A stretch of 64,000 bases of DNA, taken from NCBI GenBank assembly GCA_015179025.1, contig WHUX01000013.1:62001-126000 (forward strand), in the 5' to 3' direction. Origin of the DNA: Terfezia claveryi. Taxonomy: Eukaryota > Ascomycota > Pezizomycetes > Pezizales > Pezizaceae. The notes below the pieces were generated by a model, which ran no database searches, was not told the origin of the DNA, and saw only the letters and a list, made by a program, of their open reading frames with translations. The position numbers and the translations under genes are program-made. Below are positions 21,946 to 36,200 of this stretch, piece after piece; position 1 is the first letter of the stretch; each line of letters starts with the position of its first letter.

Positions 21946-24851
21946 AAAACTGAAGATGATAGCAGGTAGATATATATTGGAAATATTTAAGATCGCAGAG
22001 GAGAGATAGGGAGCCCAAATAGAGGACAGCGGGTAAGAGGGGAGCAGAGATGGGGGTAGTTTGAGGGGAATAGGAGATAGGACGGGAGAGGAGGGAAGAA
22101 GATAGACCGGGCAATCGAGGAATTATAGGGGACAAATGAATCACAGGAAGAACCCTTGGGCCGCTTATCATTAATATACAAAAATAGTGAACCAACCAAC
22201 CTGTCACAAATTAAAAACGAAATAGAAAAAGAATCAGTAGGCTTTTGCAATGATAATCTTAACCGGTCTCCCAATTATCTGGAAACCAAGTCCACATACC
22301 CAGTCTTTCTGTTGCTATGGTGAATCTGATTTTGCGTTTCAAGATAGATTTTCATATCCATACAGCCGTGCATGTTTCGAGTATTTGCTTTTCCAGTCAA
22401 TGAAGACCACTATCTTGGTTTTAGTGGGGCCTATGAAAATGCTGCGTCTCGAGCCGGCATTCCCCCCATACCCGTGCTTGCTCTGTTCCCGCTCTCCTCC
22501 CCAGACCAATTACTTTATTGGTGGGTTGCGGAAAATCAAGAAGCAGCAGGAGTGCATCAAGGTAATGCCCAGAAATTTTTTCGTGATTCCTTTTATCAAT
22601 GTCATAAACGAGCTTGAAATCAATATATGTAATAGTTACATGGAGCTCTAGATCTTCCATGCAGAAAAGCAAGAGCCCCGATAACATACACAATGCAGCT
22701 ATGTGGGGGTTGGTGGGGGGAAACAATATCGAAGGCCCATTGAGCTGGGGGAGATTGCCCGCATTTTTGTTTGACTGAAGCTTGGTCAGAGTACAGACTT
22801 TCAAAGACGGCATCTAATTGATATGCAGGCAGAGATCACTCCAATACCCTGAAACAACTGAAACAACTGGCGCATGTGAAAAGCAGGCCCCTCCCTTTTC
22901 CTTCCCTTTCCCTTTCCCTTTCCCCTCCCCCAAGTGCAGATTCTTTGATACCGAGTTTTCTTGATTGTTCAGAGCCATGTGCAAGCCCCATGCCAGAATT
23001 AGAGGATTAACTTCACCGATACAATAATTGCTATATCACGGCCAGTGGGGATTCCGATCTTCACTAAGTATGAACTTATTATGCTACGAAGAGGATATAC
23101 AGTAGCTGCTTAAGCGATGGGCCCCCCCAGCTGGGGATTAGAGTACGGTAACCGGAATAATTGACTTGCAGCTTGATTGCCCTAATCCCTACTCATATCT
23201 CGGTGGCTCTCCATTTGACAGCCGTTGGATCGCTGTTTGGGAATTGACAAGTCTGCCAGAAGTCTGTTACTCCGATAGTAAACGAAACTGCATATCATAG
23301 AAGTTATTCGCAATCTCTCCAACTTATTACCAACTTGGGCGCTTATCAACCAACCAGGTTGGCACCCAGACTTGAGGAGTCAAACCGTCTGGCAAGGTTC
23401 AACTTCAACCCGCATGCAACTAAGGGTCCGTGGGCCGGCACCTCGAATCCTTGCATTTAGAAAACAGAAAACTTTCCGCCTTGTCAATTGCATAGTCGGA
23501 TTGTCAATTACATACTTAAGTCAAGTTGTCAATTATTGTTGCATCATTCGGCACCTATACCAACTGCGTCATTGGTTAGATGACACACATCACAATAAAT
23601 CGATTATTGCGTGAGTGTGCAAGAAAGCGGTGAATTTTTCTTTTTTTCTTCTAACCTGGAGGTCCGTTACGATTGGCGGGCAGGGGGAGGTACAAGAAAG
23701 CTTTTTCTCTCGAGACTACGTATCAATATAATTATAGTAACTAGCTATGAATGAGGAAATTTCATCAGAAATGACTGTATCATACATGATATTAATCGAA
23801 TCGACCTGCCCCAAGTACGCAGGTCTTACTGATTGTGTAAAGTGAACGCTATTTCGCTATTGGTTCGGTCAAGGTCAGAATTGCAGGCCGTCCCTGCGTG
23901 CGGTGCACTAGCTGTACTGCACTCCGCAAAACAATTCATCCACTCGAAAAAAAGTAAGCGCCTCCCCCAATATTACTCGCGTTTTGCATTCATGTACGGT
24001 ACTTTTGGCTCAATGACACACAATGCTTTGTTTTACGTACAAATCTTCCTTCAATTTCCACACTCAATCCATCTGTGAATTCACTCACATCCCATAACGC
24101 CCTGACCTGCGATACCCGTGAGCCGTACCTATATACTATTCCCCCCTACAATTCAATCCAACCCATGGATATTCACAATCCCCTGTCATGTGCTATCCAA
24201 CTCACATTAGCCCGCCCAAAGGGTGGACATCGACCAACCATGTCAGTATGTAAATCAGAGAGAAAAAAACACAGAAGAAAAAAATATAGAAACTTTTAGT
24301 ACAGCAAAGTGGCCCCCCCCCTTCCCCCGCCTCCCCCTACAGCCTCCCCCGCCGCCGCCCGCCCCTATAATCCACTGTGCATGTGTGCAAAGAAAAACGT
24401 AGAGGGTAAAAAATGTAAGATTTGAAAAACCCCAACCCGGGAAAAGATAGATCACAAACATGAGTTGATGCAAAGTAGTAAGCTTCGGGGATATAATACA
24501 ACTAAAGGCAATTCGGATAGTGATAGTGGTAATGGTTGTCGTTTAGTCGAAGCGGAAATGGAAGGTAGAACACGAAGAAAGAAAAGAATCGCTCAAAAGA
24601 CCATAGCGCCTAAAGGAACACAATCACCAAATGTCAAGATAGTAGTTACCCTGTTGAGAGAAAAGAAAAGACATGAAACAAAAGAAATAAACTGCGTGGT
24701 GTAAATAAACAAAGCCCAAACGATTAAGACTTGAGACCCCCCCGAGTGCGTACTGTGAATTGCATCTTGTTGGTATCCGTTTTTAGTGTTCTATCATCCG
24801 ACTAAGTTGCTGATTCGAACTCCAGTAAAATTGTTGAATCCGGGGCCTTAC
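21946..24851. other. Gene-poor intergenic region
   Basis: No supported gene. A short plus-strand frame at 22372-22617 (FPVNEDHYLGFSGAYENAAS...) looks protein-like but is not recognised. CT-rich (about 22895-22930) and C-rich (about 24310-24365) low-complexity tracts occur. GTTACCCTG is at 24645-24653. The end is the REG1 3' flank. Confidence 0.35.
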
Positions 24852-26581
24852 TTATTTCCTCCAACCAACGTTCCATAGCACATGGGCAATATCCCTCGCG
24901 GTGTTCACTGCATCCACAGCCCGTCCGAGCAAACCTGCAGGACTCTCTCCTTCATCTGAGTCGGACTCAATTGCATTCCCATCTCCTTCCTTCGCCTCAA
25001 TGCTAAATTTCGGACGCGTAATTGCCACGCTGTCCCGCCTGTTGGCAAACGCCCCACTTGGTTGCCAGGCATAATCATCTAAGTCGTCGTCATCGTCAAC
25101 CAGGAAGTTGGACTGGACGATGGTTGCGGGCGATAATGTAGATGAGGTTGAAGATGTAGCATTTGAAGGACCTGTAATGGATGATCCAAAGGAAGATGAT
25201 AAGAAAGAAACGAACCCATTACCTAGCGGCTCTTGCTTTATTGATTCCGGCTCATCCATGGGCTTCAGTGTTGTCGATGGCAACATGGCAATCGTTTGAT
25301 GCTCACTGAAACTTCCCCTTGGTGTACTTCTTGCGCTGCATCTTGAAGAAGCCATCATGACCAGACCATCATCAGATGAGTCACTGTCATCATCCACACC
25401 AATGTCGTAGCCAAAATCCTCATCATCCCCCTTGTCCACGGCAATGCACTGCTCCACCCGGTTGTTGAAATGTATATGCCTGGAATAACTAGGAGAATGA
25501 GTTCCCGTTGACAGCGCTGAAGGTAACTCATTTGTGTTGACTTCACTTTCCCTCACATACTGGAAGGGATATGTTGTAAAGTCTGAGTTTGCTCTACTGT
25601 TTAGTGAGGGCCGTGAGATTTTCTGGCTCTCAGATTGTTGGGACTGAATTGCTGCTGCTGCCTGTTTTAACAAACTAGACGTCGATAATGACCGCTGTAA
25701 CATAACTTCAGACATGCTCCTCTTTTTCAAAATGGGCTTTTTTGATGTATGGACAAGAGCGTTTAATGATTGTATTGGCTGGTCCATTGATGGTGATGTT
25801 GGTGAGGCATATTGTGATAATTTATCCTCTCCGGTGGAAAGGGGACCGTACAACCAAGTAACGTCACAGTCCTTCAGCCTACATTTCATTAGTTGAAATT
25901 TCCAACCATAGCAACAAGAACTTACCAATTCAATCTCTCTGGTGGTAGAGTCTTCAGACCATATTTTGCCTTTGCCCATGTACGCCATGAGGCATTCTCT
26001 AACCTAGCACTGTTTTGATAAACATTCCGCTTTCCTATCATGTACCTCCATGAAGACCATATATCTTCCTCTTTCCAATTATGAGATAGGTAATCAACAT
26101 GCCTGGATGGCTCGTGTCGTATTGTATTATCGTCGAATGCTATATAGAGGGGTTGCTCTGGATCAGGCGAATTCGGTGGAGATATTGTGCCTTCTGAGAC
26201 GGACGTATAGCTTTCAGAGTTGTACAAGGACAGAGAAGGCTCCAGATCTGGTGAGGCATTCGGTGTAATGGTCTCTGCATAGTCATAGACAGGGAAGTCT
26301 AGGTCCTCGTCTTCATCTTCGTCGTAGTCACCGAACAGGAATTGACCCCGGTTAGCCTGCGGTACAGGCACTCTGGTGACGATAGTATTACCTTGTCTGT
26401 TGTAGGAGGAGGAATATGTGCTATGACTATCGAACCGCTTTGTAGGCTGCTGATAAGACCGGGGAATTGACGATGCAGGTGTCGGTGAGCTGCTTGGGTG
26501 AGAAGACCGGCGGCCACGAGGAGTATGTGTCGGCCTGTAGTGCTCCTCAAACTGCGATGAAGCAGATAGTACCTCAGTCAT
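24852..26581 (-). CDS. REG1: Protein phosphatase 1 regulatory subunit Reg1/Hex2
   Basis: Two exons: 26581-25926 and 25878-24852, giving 560 aa from the ATG of MTEVLSASSQ. The central region (DYLSHNWKEEDIWSSWRYM ... RTWAKAKYG) is the fungal AreA GATA-like/DUF1752 domain, and the intron falls just after LPPERLNW. The second exon carries the Reg1 signature: KKPILKKRSMSEVML and then RHIHFNNRVEQCIAVD, whose basic-hydrophobic I-H-F segment corresponds to the PP1-docking RVxF-type site. Long acidic and Ser-rich linkers separate these motifs. In yeast, Reg1 targets the phosphatase Glc7 to the Snf1 kinase, maintaining glucose repression. The frame is open further upstream to a GTG at 26746, with no in-frame ATG there, so an additional upstream exon is possible. 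Confidence 0.88.
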
Positions 26582-29500
26582 CTTAATTGCGCCAGATGCT
26601 AGAGCCAACTCCCTGATATCAGGCAAGATATTATTGCTAGCAAAAAAACGATTTTTTTGTGCTTGGAGTAATGCTGCAATTGGTTGCCGTGAGGAAACAC
26701 TTGGATGGGCTTGCAGGATTCCGGCCGACTCGACACAAACCGACACCCGTTTAGAATCGCAGCTTGTATCAATCGACTAGAGGTCGAGAAAAAATAAAAC
26801 GGAAGAAGAGCGAGAAAAGAGGCAGAGGGACGGAGGCATACATAAAAAAATAAGCAATGGCGGAAAAGACAGGACGAAGAGGCCCAGGGAAGGAGAGATC
26901 CGGTAACACTTGAAGCTGCGCTACTCTGTCTAGGGCTCGGTTGTCGCCTGGGGGTGGGCAAAAACAGATGGATGCTGGCTACTTAGCCAATATCTCGGAA
27001 GCAAGGGTCGGGGGGGAGGGAGGGGGGGGTGGGTGGGTGTGTGAAGAATGAGGATGGGAGAATGGGAACAGTGCCGGGCCCCTGTAGGACTAAGGAGAGA
27101 CTGGGGCTTGGGGAGAGGGAGGGGGAGGGGGGCAGGCTCAGGAGCGAGGGGGAGGGCTTGTCGATGGAGGGGCTGGACTGCAGGAGATATATGACGAGTC
27201 TGGCGGACGCCAGGACCAGAATTGGCGATCAATTACTGACGGGCGACGGCAGTTCTATACAAGCGTATGCGTGTGTTTTTCGATTCCACACGCCGTGCCG
27301 GGCAACACAGAAGAGCAGAAGCACAGCGGCAGTGCTGTGAGTGGACGGATGAGCAGAGCAAGAGGTGTGGATTGACTGCTATGGCAGTCAACTTTCCTAT
27401 CGCCTTTGGCTGGCAGAGGAACTGGACTGAGAGATGCACCTTGTTCCCTCCACACAAGTCTTCCTGACATTGTGCTTGGGATGAACGCAGACACCTCATT
27501 GGCATGTGCTAATTAATCTGCAATTATTCACAAATCAATCGCCTTCCTCGTCTCCCCGACCCCATTTCCCCCCACCGCCCGTCTGCCCCACTAACGATAC
27601 CTCGCCATCACTGCTAAGATGAAGTGAGGTAAGTGACCTACGTCGACTCCACCCAAACTATTAGTGCCACAGACTCTCACAAGTCTGCTACTTTACCTCG
27701 ATTGTGGAGTAGGAAGTAGGTTAGAGTTTTGGGGTCTCAATCCTTGACGTGCCTTTTCGTTGCTCCACTGGTCTTGCATGCCGTTCCATCACACTGGCAC
27801 TGCAGGCGGGTGAGAATGATCCCCCACAAATTGTTTGGGTAAAGCGGGGAAAGATATCAGCGGATATAGGTACATCTGCAAACGGGATGAGATTGTTTTT
27901 GTCTGATATTCTAATCCGACAAGTTCTCGTTTGGTAGTTTCTTTTTTCTTCTGGTGGAATTTTTGCTTCTTTCATACCCGGTTAGCATGTGCTGCAGGAA
28001 AGGGATGAAGCGTCGGTCAGTGATGCAATTACGGCCACTTCGGTTTAGGTACCCAGAAACACATTGCTTCTGTCACGGTAGTCGCAATTGAAACCTCCAT
28101 CGTGGAGATGTTAAGCAGCATGCCGCCGGCCCCGAAAAGTACTTTGGAATAGGTAGAATGGCCAGAGAGCCTAGCCACGACGCCGTGCCTGAAAGGATGC
28201 GCTCTACTCCGGTACATAATTCTTACTTAGACCTGCCTACATTGTGATGCGTATGCGTGAGGGCCAGGGCCAACGCAATTCCTGTGTCCCCATCGTGACC
28301 GTGACCAATGCTTGCCAGACGAGCACAGAATGTTGAGGAGGCCCAAATAGGGACTCTAGCTTTCCCAACAACGCTCGGTCGTGGCCCCTCGTCGCGCAAA
28401 AGCAAAGGTTTCTGGAACTGAGACACTCGGCGAACCATACAACGTCGTCGTTTCTCAACCTCACCATCCGCGAGCCTGACGAACTCTTGACACAATTGGC
28501 AACTCCTTACTTCATTTCAATGTAACTGGCGGCTTGGGCTAAGGCAGGATTGGAAGAATCGCGGGTTTCATTTCCGTCGTGCCTTGATTCAATGCTCTCC
28601 CGCCTGGGACCCCTTAACCGACCACCAAGACAGAGTTGTTGTTTAAAGGATGAGTTGCATCTTAGTTTCTATCAGCAAGGGCATCTTCTTTCAATAGGCA
28701 GTCTCAATTCAAATCTGGGTTCGCGGTATACCTAAGAAGCTGGTTTGAATAGAGATTGGCTCCATGAAACCAGACTACCTAGCTGCATGAAAACAATGCA
28801 ACATGCCAACACCAAATGCCTGCATTCTATCTGCCACAAAAAAAGTTATACAGTATGATAACTTATCTTTTAAATTCACTTTCATCTCTTTAGAGACAAT
28901 TGCCACATATATTGCCACACAAAAAAAATCTACCATCATAAAGGAACCCAGGACAATCTCAGGACATTCTCAGGCTTATCTAAGGGGTAAAGATGAATGC
29001 AGAAAAAGGAATGTGGACTACTCAAAACAGACGCTTTACCAGCGGATCAATTGTGCCACCACATGACAGCCCTGACTGGGCTTCCGGATTCCCCCACTTT
29101 AAAAAGAAACTTGAATCGACCGATTCGATCTTGGACCCATCCACATGGCCGCTGACGCAAAAGCCACGTCGTGACATAACCGGAACCAATGTGTCCTGTG
29201 ATGGTTGCAGCATTTATCCAACGTTAACCTTATCTGAATTTTAACAGCTCGGCATAGCCTGCAGACTCAGTGAAACACAGATAATCATCTCGGGAATGTT
29301 GCCTGCTGGCTTGACTGGGGGCTGAGAATATCGCCCCCTGGCATTGTGGTTGAAAGTACACAAGATAAGGGTAGCGGATTCCATCGGCTCCAATGTTCCA
29401 TACAGGGAAAGCCCCTCTCGCTTGGTAACGCAAGGGTACTGTAAATAATCATTGTACCCAGTCGTAGATCAGACGGTTTGGTTGATGGTGTACCGGTAAA

Positions 29501-30499
29501 GTATATTAATTCGGGCACCAGGGCTCCCGGGGTACTCGGATCGTTCGCACCCCCGCGATACTTCGGAATTCAGGCGGAGGCCTGCGGCACTAGTCGAAGC
29601 TCCCAAACTACAGGGTGTTTGGTTTCAACTGGTGGAGGTGCATTTTAATATCCAGGGCGGGGTATCAACTTATACTAAGCACAACGCAACGTGGGGGGTC
29701 AGAGAGCATTAGCCGCGAGAAGGAATATAATACGGAATGGAAGTTCTCCTGGACTAGATTTGCTTTTGTTCGAGGGTTTTCAAAAAAACATAAAAAGTCC
29801 TTGCTGTTTAATTGATGAACTCTTTCTTCGAAGGGAAGGGACGCAGGACAGATAAGCATTGCAAAATGGACTGGCTGACACTGATGATTTCCCTTTGGGT
29901 TTTTGAGGGTTTTATGCACCATTTTCCCGGCCATACCAAACTCGAATGCCTCTGCAGTAGTATCTACGTGTTATATAGGTCTGTATCAGAGGTACTCAGA
30001 TTTATGTATTGTTTGAAACACCGGGGGTACAGGTACTGTATGTTCTAAATATCTTATTATACGTGCAGGCTGCTTCAGGTGCCCTTGCTCATCTTCACGT
30101 TTATTCGACAATATATGTACATACTGAAGATATAGTTATATTCTGCGGTCCTCTTGCTTGGCTGGCATCTTGTGACCAATGGAAACAAATGTAATGGAAA
30201 TGAGTTGTCATTGTCATTAGGTGGCGATGATGTTTATCCACCTTGGGATTTGTAAGAAGTTGAGGCACTTTGAAGTCATGTATGTAGTTGACCTATGTCA
30301 TATGCCGCGAGTGACCAGCGAGTACTAGCACATAACTACATTTCTCACGGGGATTAGAACTTCTCCGTAGCTAGTGCCCGTCGTCGTTGTTACCCGCTGA
30401 AGAACGTCCCCCCACCACCATCTCCCCAACCGAACGACGAGTTATAAAACCGCGCAAAAAATACAACAGGACTAGCAGAAGGCAACTGAGCAGGCAGCT
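26582..30499. other. Long intergenic region between divergent REG1 and TMA22
   Basis: About 3.9 kb with no supported gene. G-rich low complexity at about 27005-27160 lies in what would be the REG1 leader/promoter. A core of the insertion motif, ACCAGACTA, at 28769-28777 sits between two CATGAAA repeats (28763-28769, 28786-28792) and may be a decayed insertion. Short open frames here have no recognisable domain. Confidence 0.35.
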
Positions 30500-32114
30500 A
30501 TGGCAGATAAAGCTGTGGAGTCGGCGGTGCCGCTAGAACCCCAGGCCAAGAGGGTGGTTTACTGCGGAGGTGAGCACATATGGGCAATTGACTTCAACAT
30601 CAGACGCAGAGGCAGAAGCACAGCACAAGCGCAAAGAACGAGAGATTATTTCCCTTGACAATTCCCCGAACCCATCACATCGTCTCTGCTTCACCGCTCC
30701 TTGCATCCGTTCGGTGGTCTAGAGCTTTTGGTAAAGCGACCGCAACACATGCACGGGGTAGCGAAGTAAGGGTTGAGCCTCTTTCTGCTTCTGCCTGTTT
30801 CATTATGGAGATTTGCCATCAAATCGTGAGCTGAGCGCTGATGATTAGGGTCCTGGATCTGGTTATCCAACTGACGTGGGTTGTATCACAGTATGTACAT
30901 TACCTCCTGAGGTGCGTGGTTTAGCTTTCTATCTTCTGATCATTTTAATATCTATTATCTTGCTTTTGACTGGGGGAAGTGAGGGCACTGCTAGGGGAGA
31001 AGGGGAGGAAAATTGCGTTTGTTATGAAAAGGACCAATATACCCAGAATGGGTATGATATGATGATTATGATATCGCACACTCGCATACAACAGCCGCAC
31101 CCAATCTATCTCTATCTCTACCTCTAACATTCGCATTCTCACCCCTTCATCGTCATTACTACTCATCATCGGCATCTAACATCAATCATACATCTGAATA
31201 TCCTGTTCATTTATCTTGCACATCTATCTTGTGTATCTAGCTTGCGACTCTCCATGCTATGACCCGTTGTTACGTTACGTAGGCGAACTCCAAGGCGGAA
31301 AGGCTGAGCATAACATTATGGTTATGGTGATATAGTATTGCGAATTCGGCGGCACAACGAAAAAATGTAAAGATTGGTTGGAGACTGCAGCTAAGGATTT
31401 GTACCAGGCACTATATTCTGAAGGTTCGTTCTTTCCTGTTCGAACCCCTTGCATACAAATTTTATTCCGCCCCCTCCTCTCTTTTCTCGTTCACCCCACG
31501 AATTCACCCTGATTCGGGCCTACCTACCCGCCCTATTCTACGGTTGTTAGACTAACCCCCACACACAGAGGCCGTCGCCGCAACACTCTCCACCCTCTCC
31601 GTCGAAGCCCAGGCAAAAGCCGAAAAGGACTCTGCAAAGAAGGCCGCGAAGGCAGCTAAAGCGGAGCAAGCTGAGGCCGAGAAAAAAGCTACATCAAAGA
31701 TCATACTCAAGCGGGTTGAGCGTACAAAGAGGAAACATGTCATTGTTGTTTCTGGGCTTGAAGCATTTGGGCTGGATTTGAAGAAGGTGGCGAAAGAGAT
31801 GGGAAAGAAGTTTGCATGTGGTAGTAGTGTTACGAAGGCGCCTGGGGGTGGGGAGGAGATTGTCGTGCAGGGTGACCTGAGTGATGAGATTGAGGATTGG
31901 TTGGTGGAGAAATATAAGGATATTCCGGGGGATAATATTGAACAAGTGAGTTTTCTCGTACCTTACCTTACATGTGGAAAGGATGGTCGGTGTGAAGCGG
32001 GAATGGCGATACTGGATGGGTTCTCTATAGAGAGCTTCAAATGGACACCTGCTAATTTTTGCGGTACCATAGATCGAGGATAAGAAGAAGAAGAAGGAGG
32101 GTGTGGCTGCATAG
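30500..32114 (+). CDS. TMA22: Translation machinery-associated protein 22 (DENR family)
   Basis: Five exons: 30500-30569, 30892-30911 (20 nt), 31336-31423, 31569-31945 and 32073-32114, giving 198 aa. The tiny second exon supplies VCTLPPE, so the N-terminus reads RVVYCGGVCTLPPEYCEFGG, the Cys-rich element found in DENR proteins. After a charged Ala/Lys-rich linker comes the SUI1 domain (SKIILKRVERTKRKHVIVVS, GLEAFGLDLKKVAKEMGKKF, and VQGDLSDEIEDWL). The C-terminus is Lys-rich (IEDKKKKKEG). DENR/Tma22 pairs with MCT-1/Tma20 on the 40S subunit, promoting recycling of post-termination 40S subunits and reinitiation. The first intron is unusually long here (322 nt). An in-frame stop in the fourth intron excludes read-through. 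Confidence 0.93.
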
Positions 32115-33287
32115 TTCTATCTGTATAAACGATGTGCGGGACGGAATGTGGGGGGCTTTGTCAAATAGATGATTTGTGGAATACAATTACAACCCGGATT
32201 ACTCTAAATATTCAATGGTCAGTAAAGTACTCTCGGCACTAGTTAAAGGTAGTAGGGGCGGGGAACTTTAGATCTACGCCCTAGTAAAAATAGAAGAACC
32301 TTACCCTGAGATAAGGGATAGGCTTTACTCAAGTTATAGACTACCATAGACCGTCGACATCTCCTACTAATGTTCGCTACGAAAACTCCCGGTGAGTTAT
32401 CAACTGCCGATAAAGCTATCAAGCCACTAGTATAGTAGCCAGCCATGCGAGTCTAAGGTAAACTTTAATACCTTACAAAAACTAGCAGGAACCCGCATAT
32501 TTTTATTTTATATTTTATTTTATTCTTAATTTATTATATATTATACATCTTAAACGGCACGGCAGCCGCTTCCTTGCGGTTTATTTCTTTCTATTTTGTC
32601 GGATCACTATATATTTCAGGTTAGCTTCAGGCTTCCTGTCAAGTTTGAATAGCTATCCCCACCCGTCCCGTTGCCTACCCGACCTTTGACACTTCCGGAT
32701 GCCAGGTTGCTTCCCCCCACCCGCTCGACACACACACCGCACCCCTCTCCCCTCCCCTCCCCTCCCCCTCACACACCCACACACCCACATCCTCACACAC
32801 ACACGCGCTCACACACACACACCACACACACACACACACACGGAACCGGCGAGCTATTCCAGGTGTTATTTTTGGAAATGTTAATTGGGGCTAGAAAAAC
32901 AAGTAGAGTAACGTGAAGTAACTAAGTTAAGTTACTTCAAATGGGCAATAAAGTTTTAAAGAAACAAGGAGACTTGGCGGTGAGCAAGCCATGTCATGTG
33001 AGGAAAGGATCTTATCCATACTTGTAGTCTTCCCAAGGAAAAGTGGCTTGTAGGGCTGGTTCAGGGTAACGTCAAACACTTCCCATGATACAGTTGGCAC
33101 TAAGCTCTCACAGATATGATATACACTTGTTCTATGATTCCAATGAAAGATGTAAATCATGTTATATAAAAACATCTTGGTATCATTACTTCCAAATATA
33201 TAAAGGTACAAGAACAGAGATAATGTATACTTGACCTTCCAAATGTGAAACTGCGCTATGTGGCTGCCTCTGATTCTGCTACTATTA
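32115..33287. other. Convergent 3' flanks of TMA22 and the MscS gene
   Basis: No gene was found. A C/A low-complexity tract with (CA)n and CTCCCC repeats spans about 32720-32842. CAGGGTAAC is at 33062-33070. Confidence 0.45.
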
Positions 33288-36200
33288 CTACTGCTGTTTT
33301 TGCTGTATCTCAATTCCCTCCGCTGCTATAGCTCCTGAAACGTGCAGCGGTGCCGGCGACACTTCCCTCCCGCTCTCCAAATCATTCTCCCTGTCTAGAT
33401 TCTGTCCCACAACCTCCTCCCTCGTCTGCCTCCCAAAAAACCTATTTCCCCTTGCACTTGTGCCCCCCGAATCCAAGCTCACAACACTCCCACGTCTAGC
33501 CTTACTTCCCCATCTACACAGTGCGCTTCTTACACTGGCCCCCGCCAGGCTAGAAGGTGGGTTTGGAGAGACATCTACACCTGAAGATAACCCTATCGCG
33601 AGGTGGTCACGGTGGGAATGTTGGGGCTGATCGAGGTCTTCTTCGATCTCTTCCCTTACACGGTCGAGCGCGGCGGGGGAGAGCATTCCGGGGTTCTTTT
33701 GGCGTTTGCGGTCTTCGAAGAGCTCGATCGAATCGTCGGTTAGGTATGTTGAAGAGACGCCGAGGGAGAAGTCAACTCTCCGGTCGGCGGAGTTGGTAAC
33801 TGCTGGGTGTTGGTGGTAGATGGCCGAGGAAGAGGAATGGGATGGCTTGCGGAGAATGCCATGAGGGATGGAAGTAGCTGGGCCTTGGGAGGAGGCCGGA
33901 GGTGGTGCTGTGTCTGATGCAACCATAGAGGGAAAGTGTTTCATTCCACCGGCGGTAACACCGTCGGTTCCGGACGGGTCTAGATCACCCCGATCGACAA
34001 CGGAATGTCCCAGCTGCGCTTCCTGCATAGCTTGTAAATAAACCGGTGCGCTAGGCTTCTGCCCTGGCCATCTCATATTTGGACTCTCAATGCCCACCGC
34101 ATTAACATTGTCCATCAGAGCACACATAAACTTATTCCTCCTTGACAGCCTCACAAGTTCATTCTGCCAATTACTTTTGTAAAAGAAAACGACATTCAAC
34201 TTGACAGAATGCATATCAGGGATATCGACCAACTCTGTAAGAATCTTCCCCTGATATTCACGGTTTTCCGAGCATACGAAATCAAGCATACGTTGCCGCA
34301 GTTCGTCAATTTGGGTTAAGGTGGTGCCGAATTTGATTTTGATGGGAACGGCTTCCGCTAGGGCGCCAGAGCGACGCATATTGAGGATAAAAAGGGTATT
34401 TAGGAGGGAGTTGGGAGCTTGGACAACATGGCCTTGGAGTTTGCGGAATTCAGTGTACATGATGGCGATTTCTTTGACGTAGAAGGTGTCTCCAGTTCCC
34501 GCGCCGGTGTTGATAATGTCGACTCGGTCCCCGACTAGAGTTGTGAATTGTAAATAACCGAATTGTAATCTTAAGAAAGCGATGTATACATAAAGGAGGG
34601 CTCACCATCAAATGGATGCTTAACGAAGACGAAAATAATTGATGCTAAAAATTCCTGCGCTGTAGCGGAGAAAAGCCATGACAATGCCAATACCGTCCCA
34701 GACGCAGAAGTAATGATACTCGCTGTCGAGGAAGAAATCAAGCTAAGAAACACGAGAACGACGATTACCGCGACGATGAAGGTAAAGACACCGTCAAGTT
34801 TGCTGATGACACTATCAAGATCCTTTAAGCTCGCAATAATTGCTTTCCGTTCTCGGCCAACCTCGGCTAAGAATATATATCAATAGCAGCTCAATTTAAC
34901 TAACTATATTAGAAGGGTGCTTTACCAATTGAAAGTTCCATTTCTTCACAAGAAATATCTCCGTTAAGGTCCCGGTCAAACATTTGAAATGCGGCGTCAG
35001 CTTCCTATTTGAGAAATTAATAATGTGATAATATGGTGCCGTTTGATTCAGGGTAACAAGCCTCTTCACTGGAAAATGCCTCTTTAAAATCTTCAGGCAT
35101 TACATTATCTTGCCCAGGTCTGATAAAAGTCCTATACAGCCTCCGAGCAAGCTACATTCACAGTGTCAGTTCTAAGTTGTGGAGGGCGAGGGCGATATTT
35201 GACTTACCGCCTGGCTTCCATCTGTGGTTTGTAATAGAGTCAAAACAACTCTCTCAGGTGATCCACTTTTCGAGATTTTTCTTCCCGTAAAATCACCAGC
35301 AACTTTACCAAACGCATCTCCAATTTTAGTGAATGCTTGGTGTGCGTTCGTTTTGGCATGGTGGAGGATCCTCATGGAGGTTCGCGTTCCGGCGATTGCC
35401 CCAGGGCTAGTTCCTCCTTCCATTTCAGTTAGCTTCGCTTTCGAAAATGCGTACAGCTTAGCTAGTGAGCCAATCTGGAATTTATTGAGGATGATGCGAT
35501 CTTCCTATATCGGGATATCAGTATGCAATGCTATAGAAATTGTAAATTGTATAGGGCCTTCCTACGTATGTCCTCTGATGGAAGGAAATTGCTATGAGCT
35601 GAATAATAATCTTCTCGGCAAAGTTTAGCGCCATTGCTATGAATAGTGACAATATCACGATGTTCGTTCGGTTTTCCCAGTATCTCATTGTATTATTTCC
35701 ATCTATATGGTGGTTTGTCCTTTTATGGTTATTAGCTGGGCTGGGCTCTGAATAATACCAGTGTTAGATTCTCACTTACATCGTGGGTAGGAACGAAATG
35801 AAGACCGCCAGCCACCAGAAGAAAAGTGTTGCTGGCAACTCCAACATGCGAGCCATGTCCCTCCATTTTTTGCTGCTGTTGGTAAATGCACTAGCGATTA
35901 GGTGTACTGCATATGGAAGACATTTGGCAAGAATCTACGCTCGACAGTGAGATATGGAAATTAATTCTTTAAGAGGTGATTAACATACCCGTCCAGCCCA
36001 CAAGGATAGCCACACTATCATCAACCAGACGCTGAACCACATCAGTTCCACCTCGCTAATTGTGAGTTAGCATATGAATATACACAAACGGAAGGGAAAG
36101 CCTTGCCCTACGTGAGCCTTAGAAAATAAGAAAGCTGCAAGCAGTATTGGAATCAAGAGTATCAACACAACGGGAACGATATATGTAAAATACCGTATCA

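Noticed and set aside
21576..21953. Six overlapping open frames encoding VPVP, CLYL, CACT, GTGT, RHRY and AQVQ repeats
   Set aside because: They are produced by the 12-bp tandem repeat, which cannot create stops in any frame.
26582..26746. N-terminal extension of REG1 starting MSVCVESAG
   Set aside because: The first codon is GTG, not ATG, so the ATG at 26581 was used. An upstream exon remains possible.
28029..28495. Two overlapping minus-strand frames of 76-90 codons
   Set aside because: No conserved motif and no splice-consistent extension.
32720..32842. Pro/His/Thr-rich open frames
   Set aside because: They come from simple (CA)n and CTCCCC repeats.
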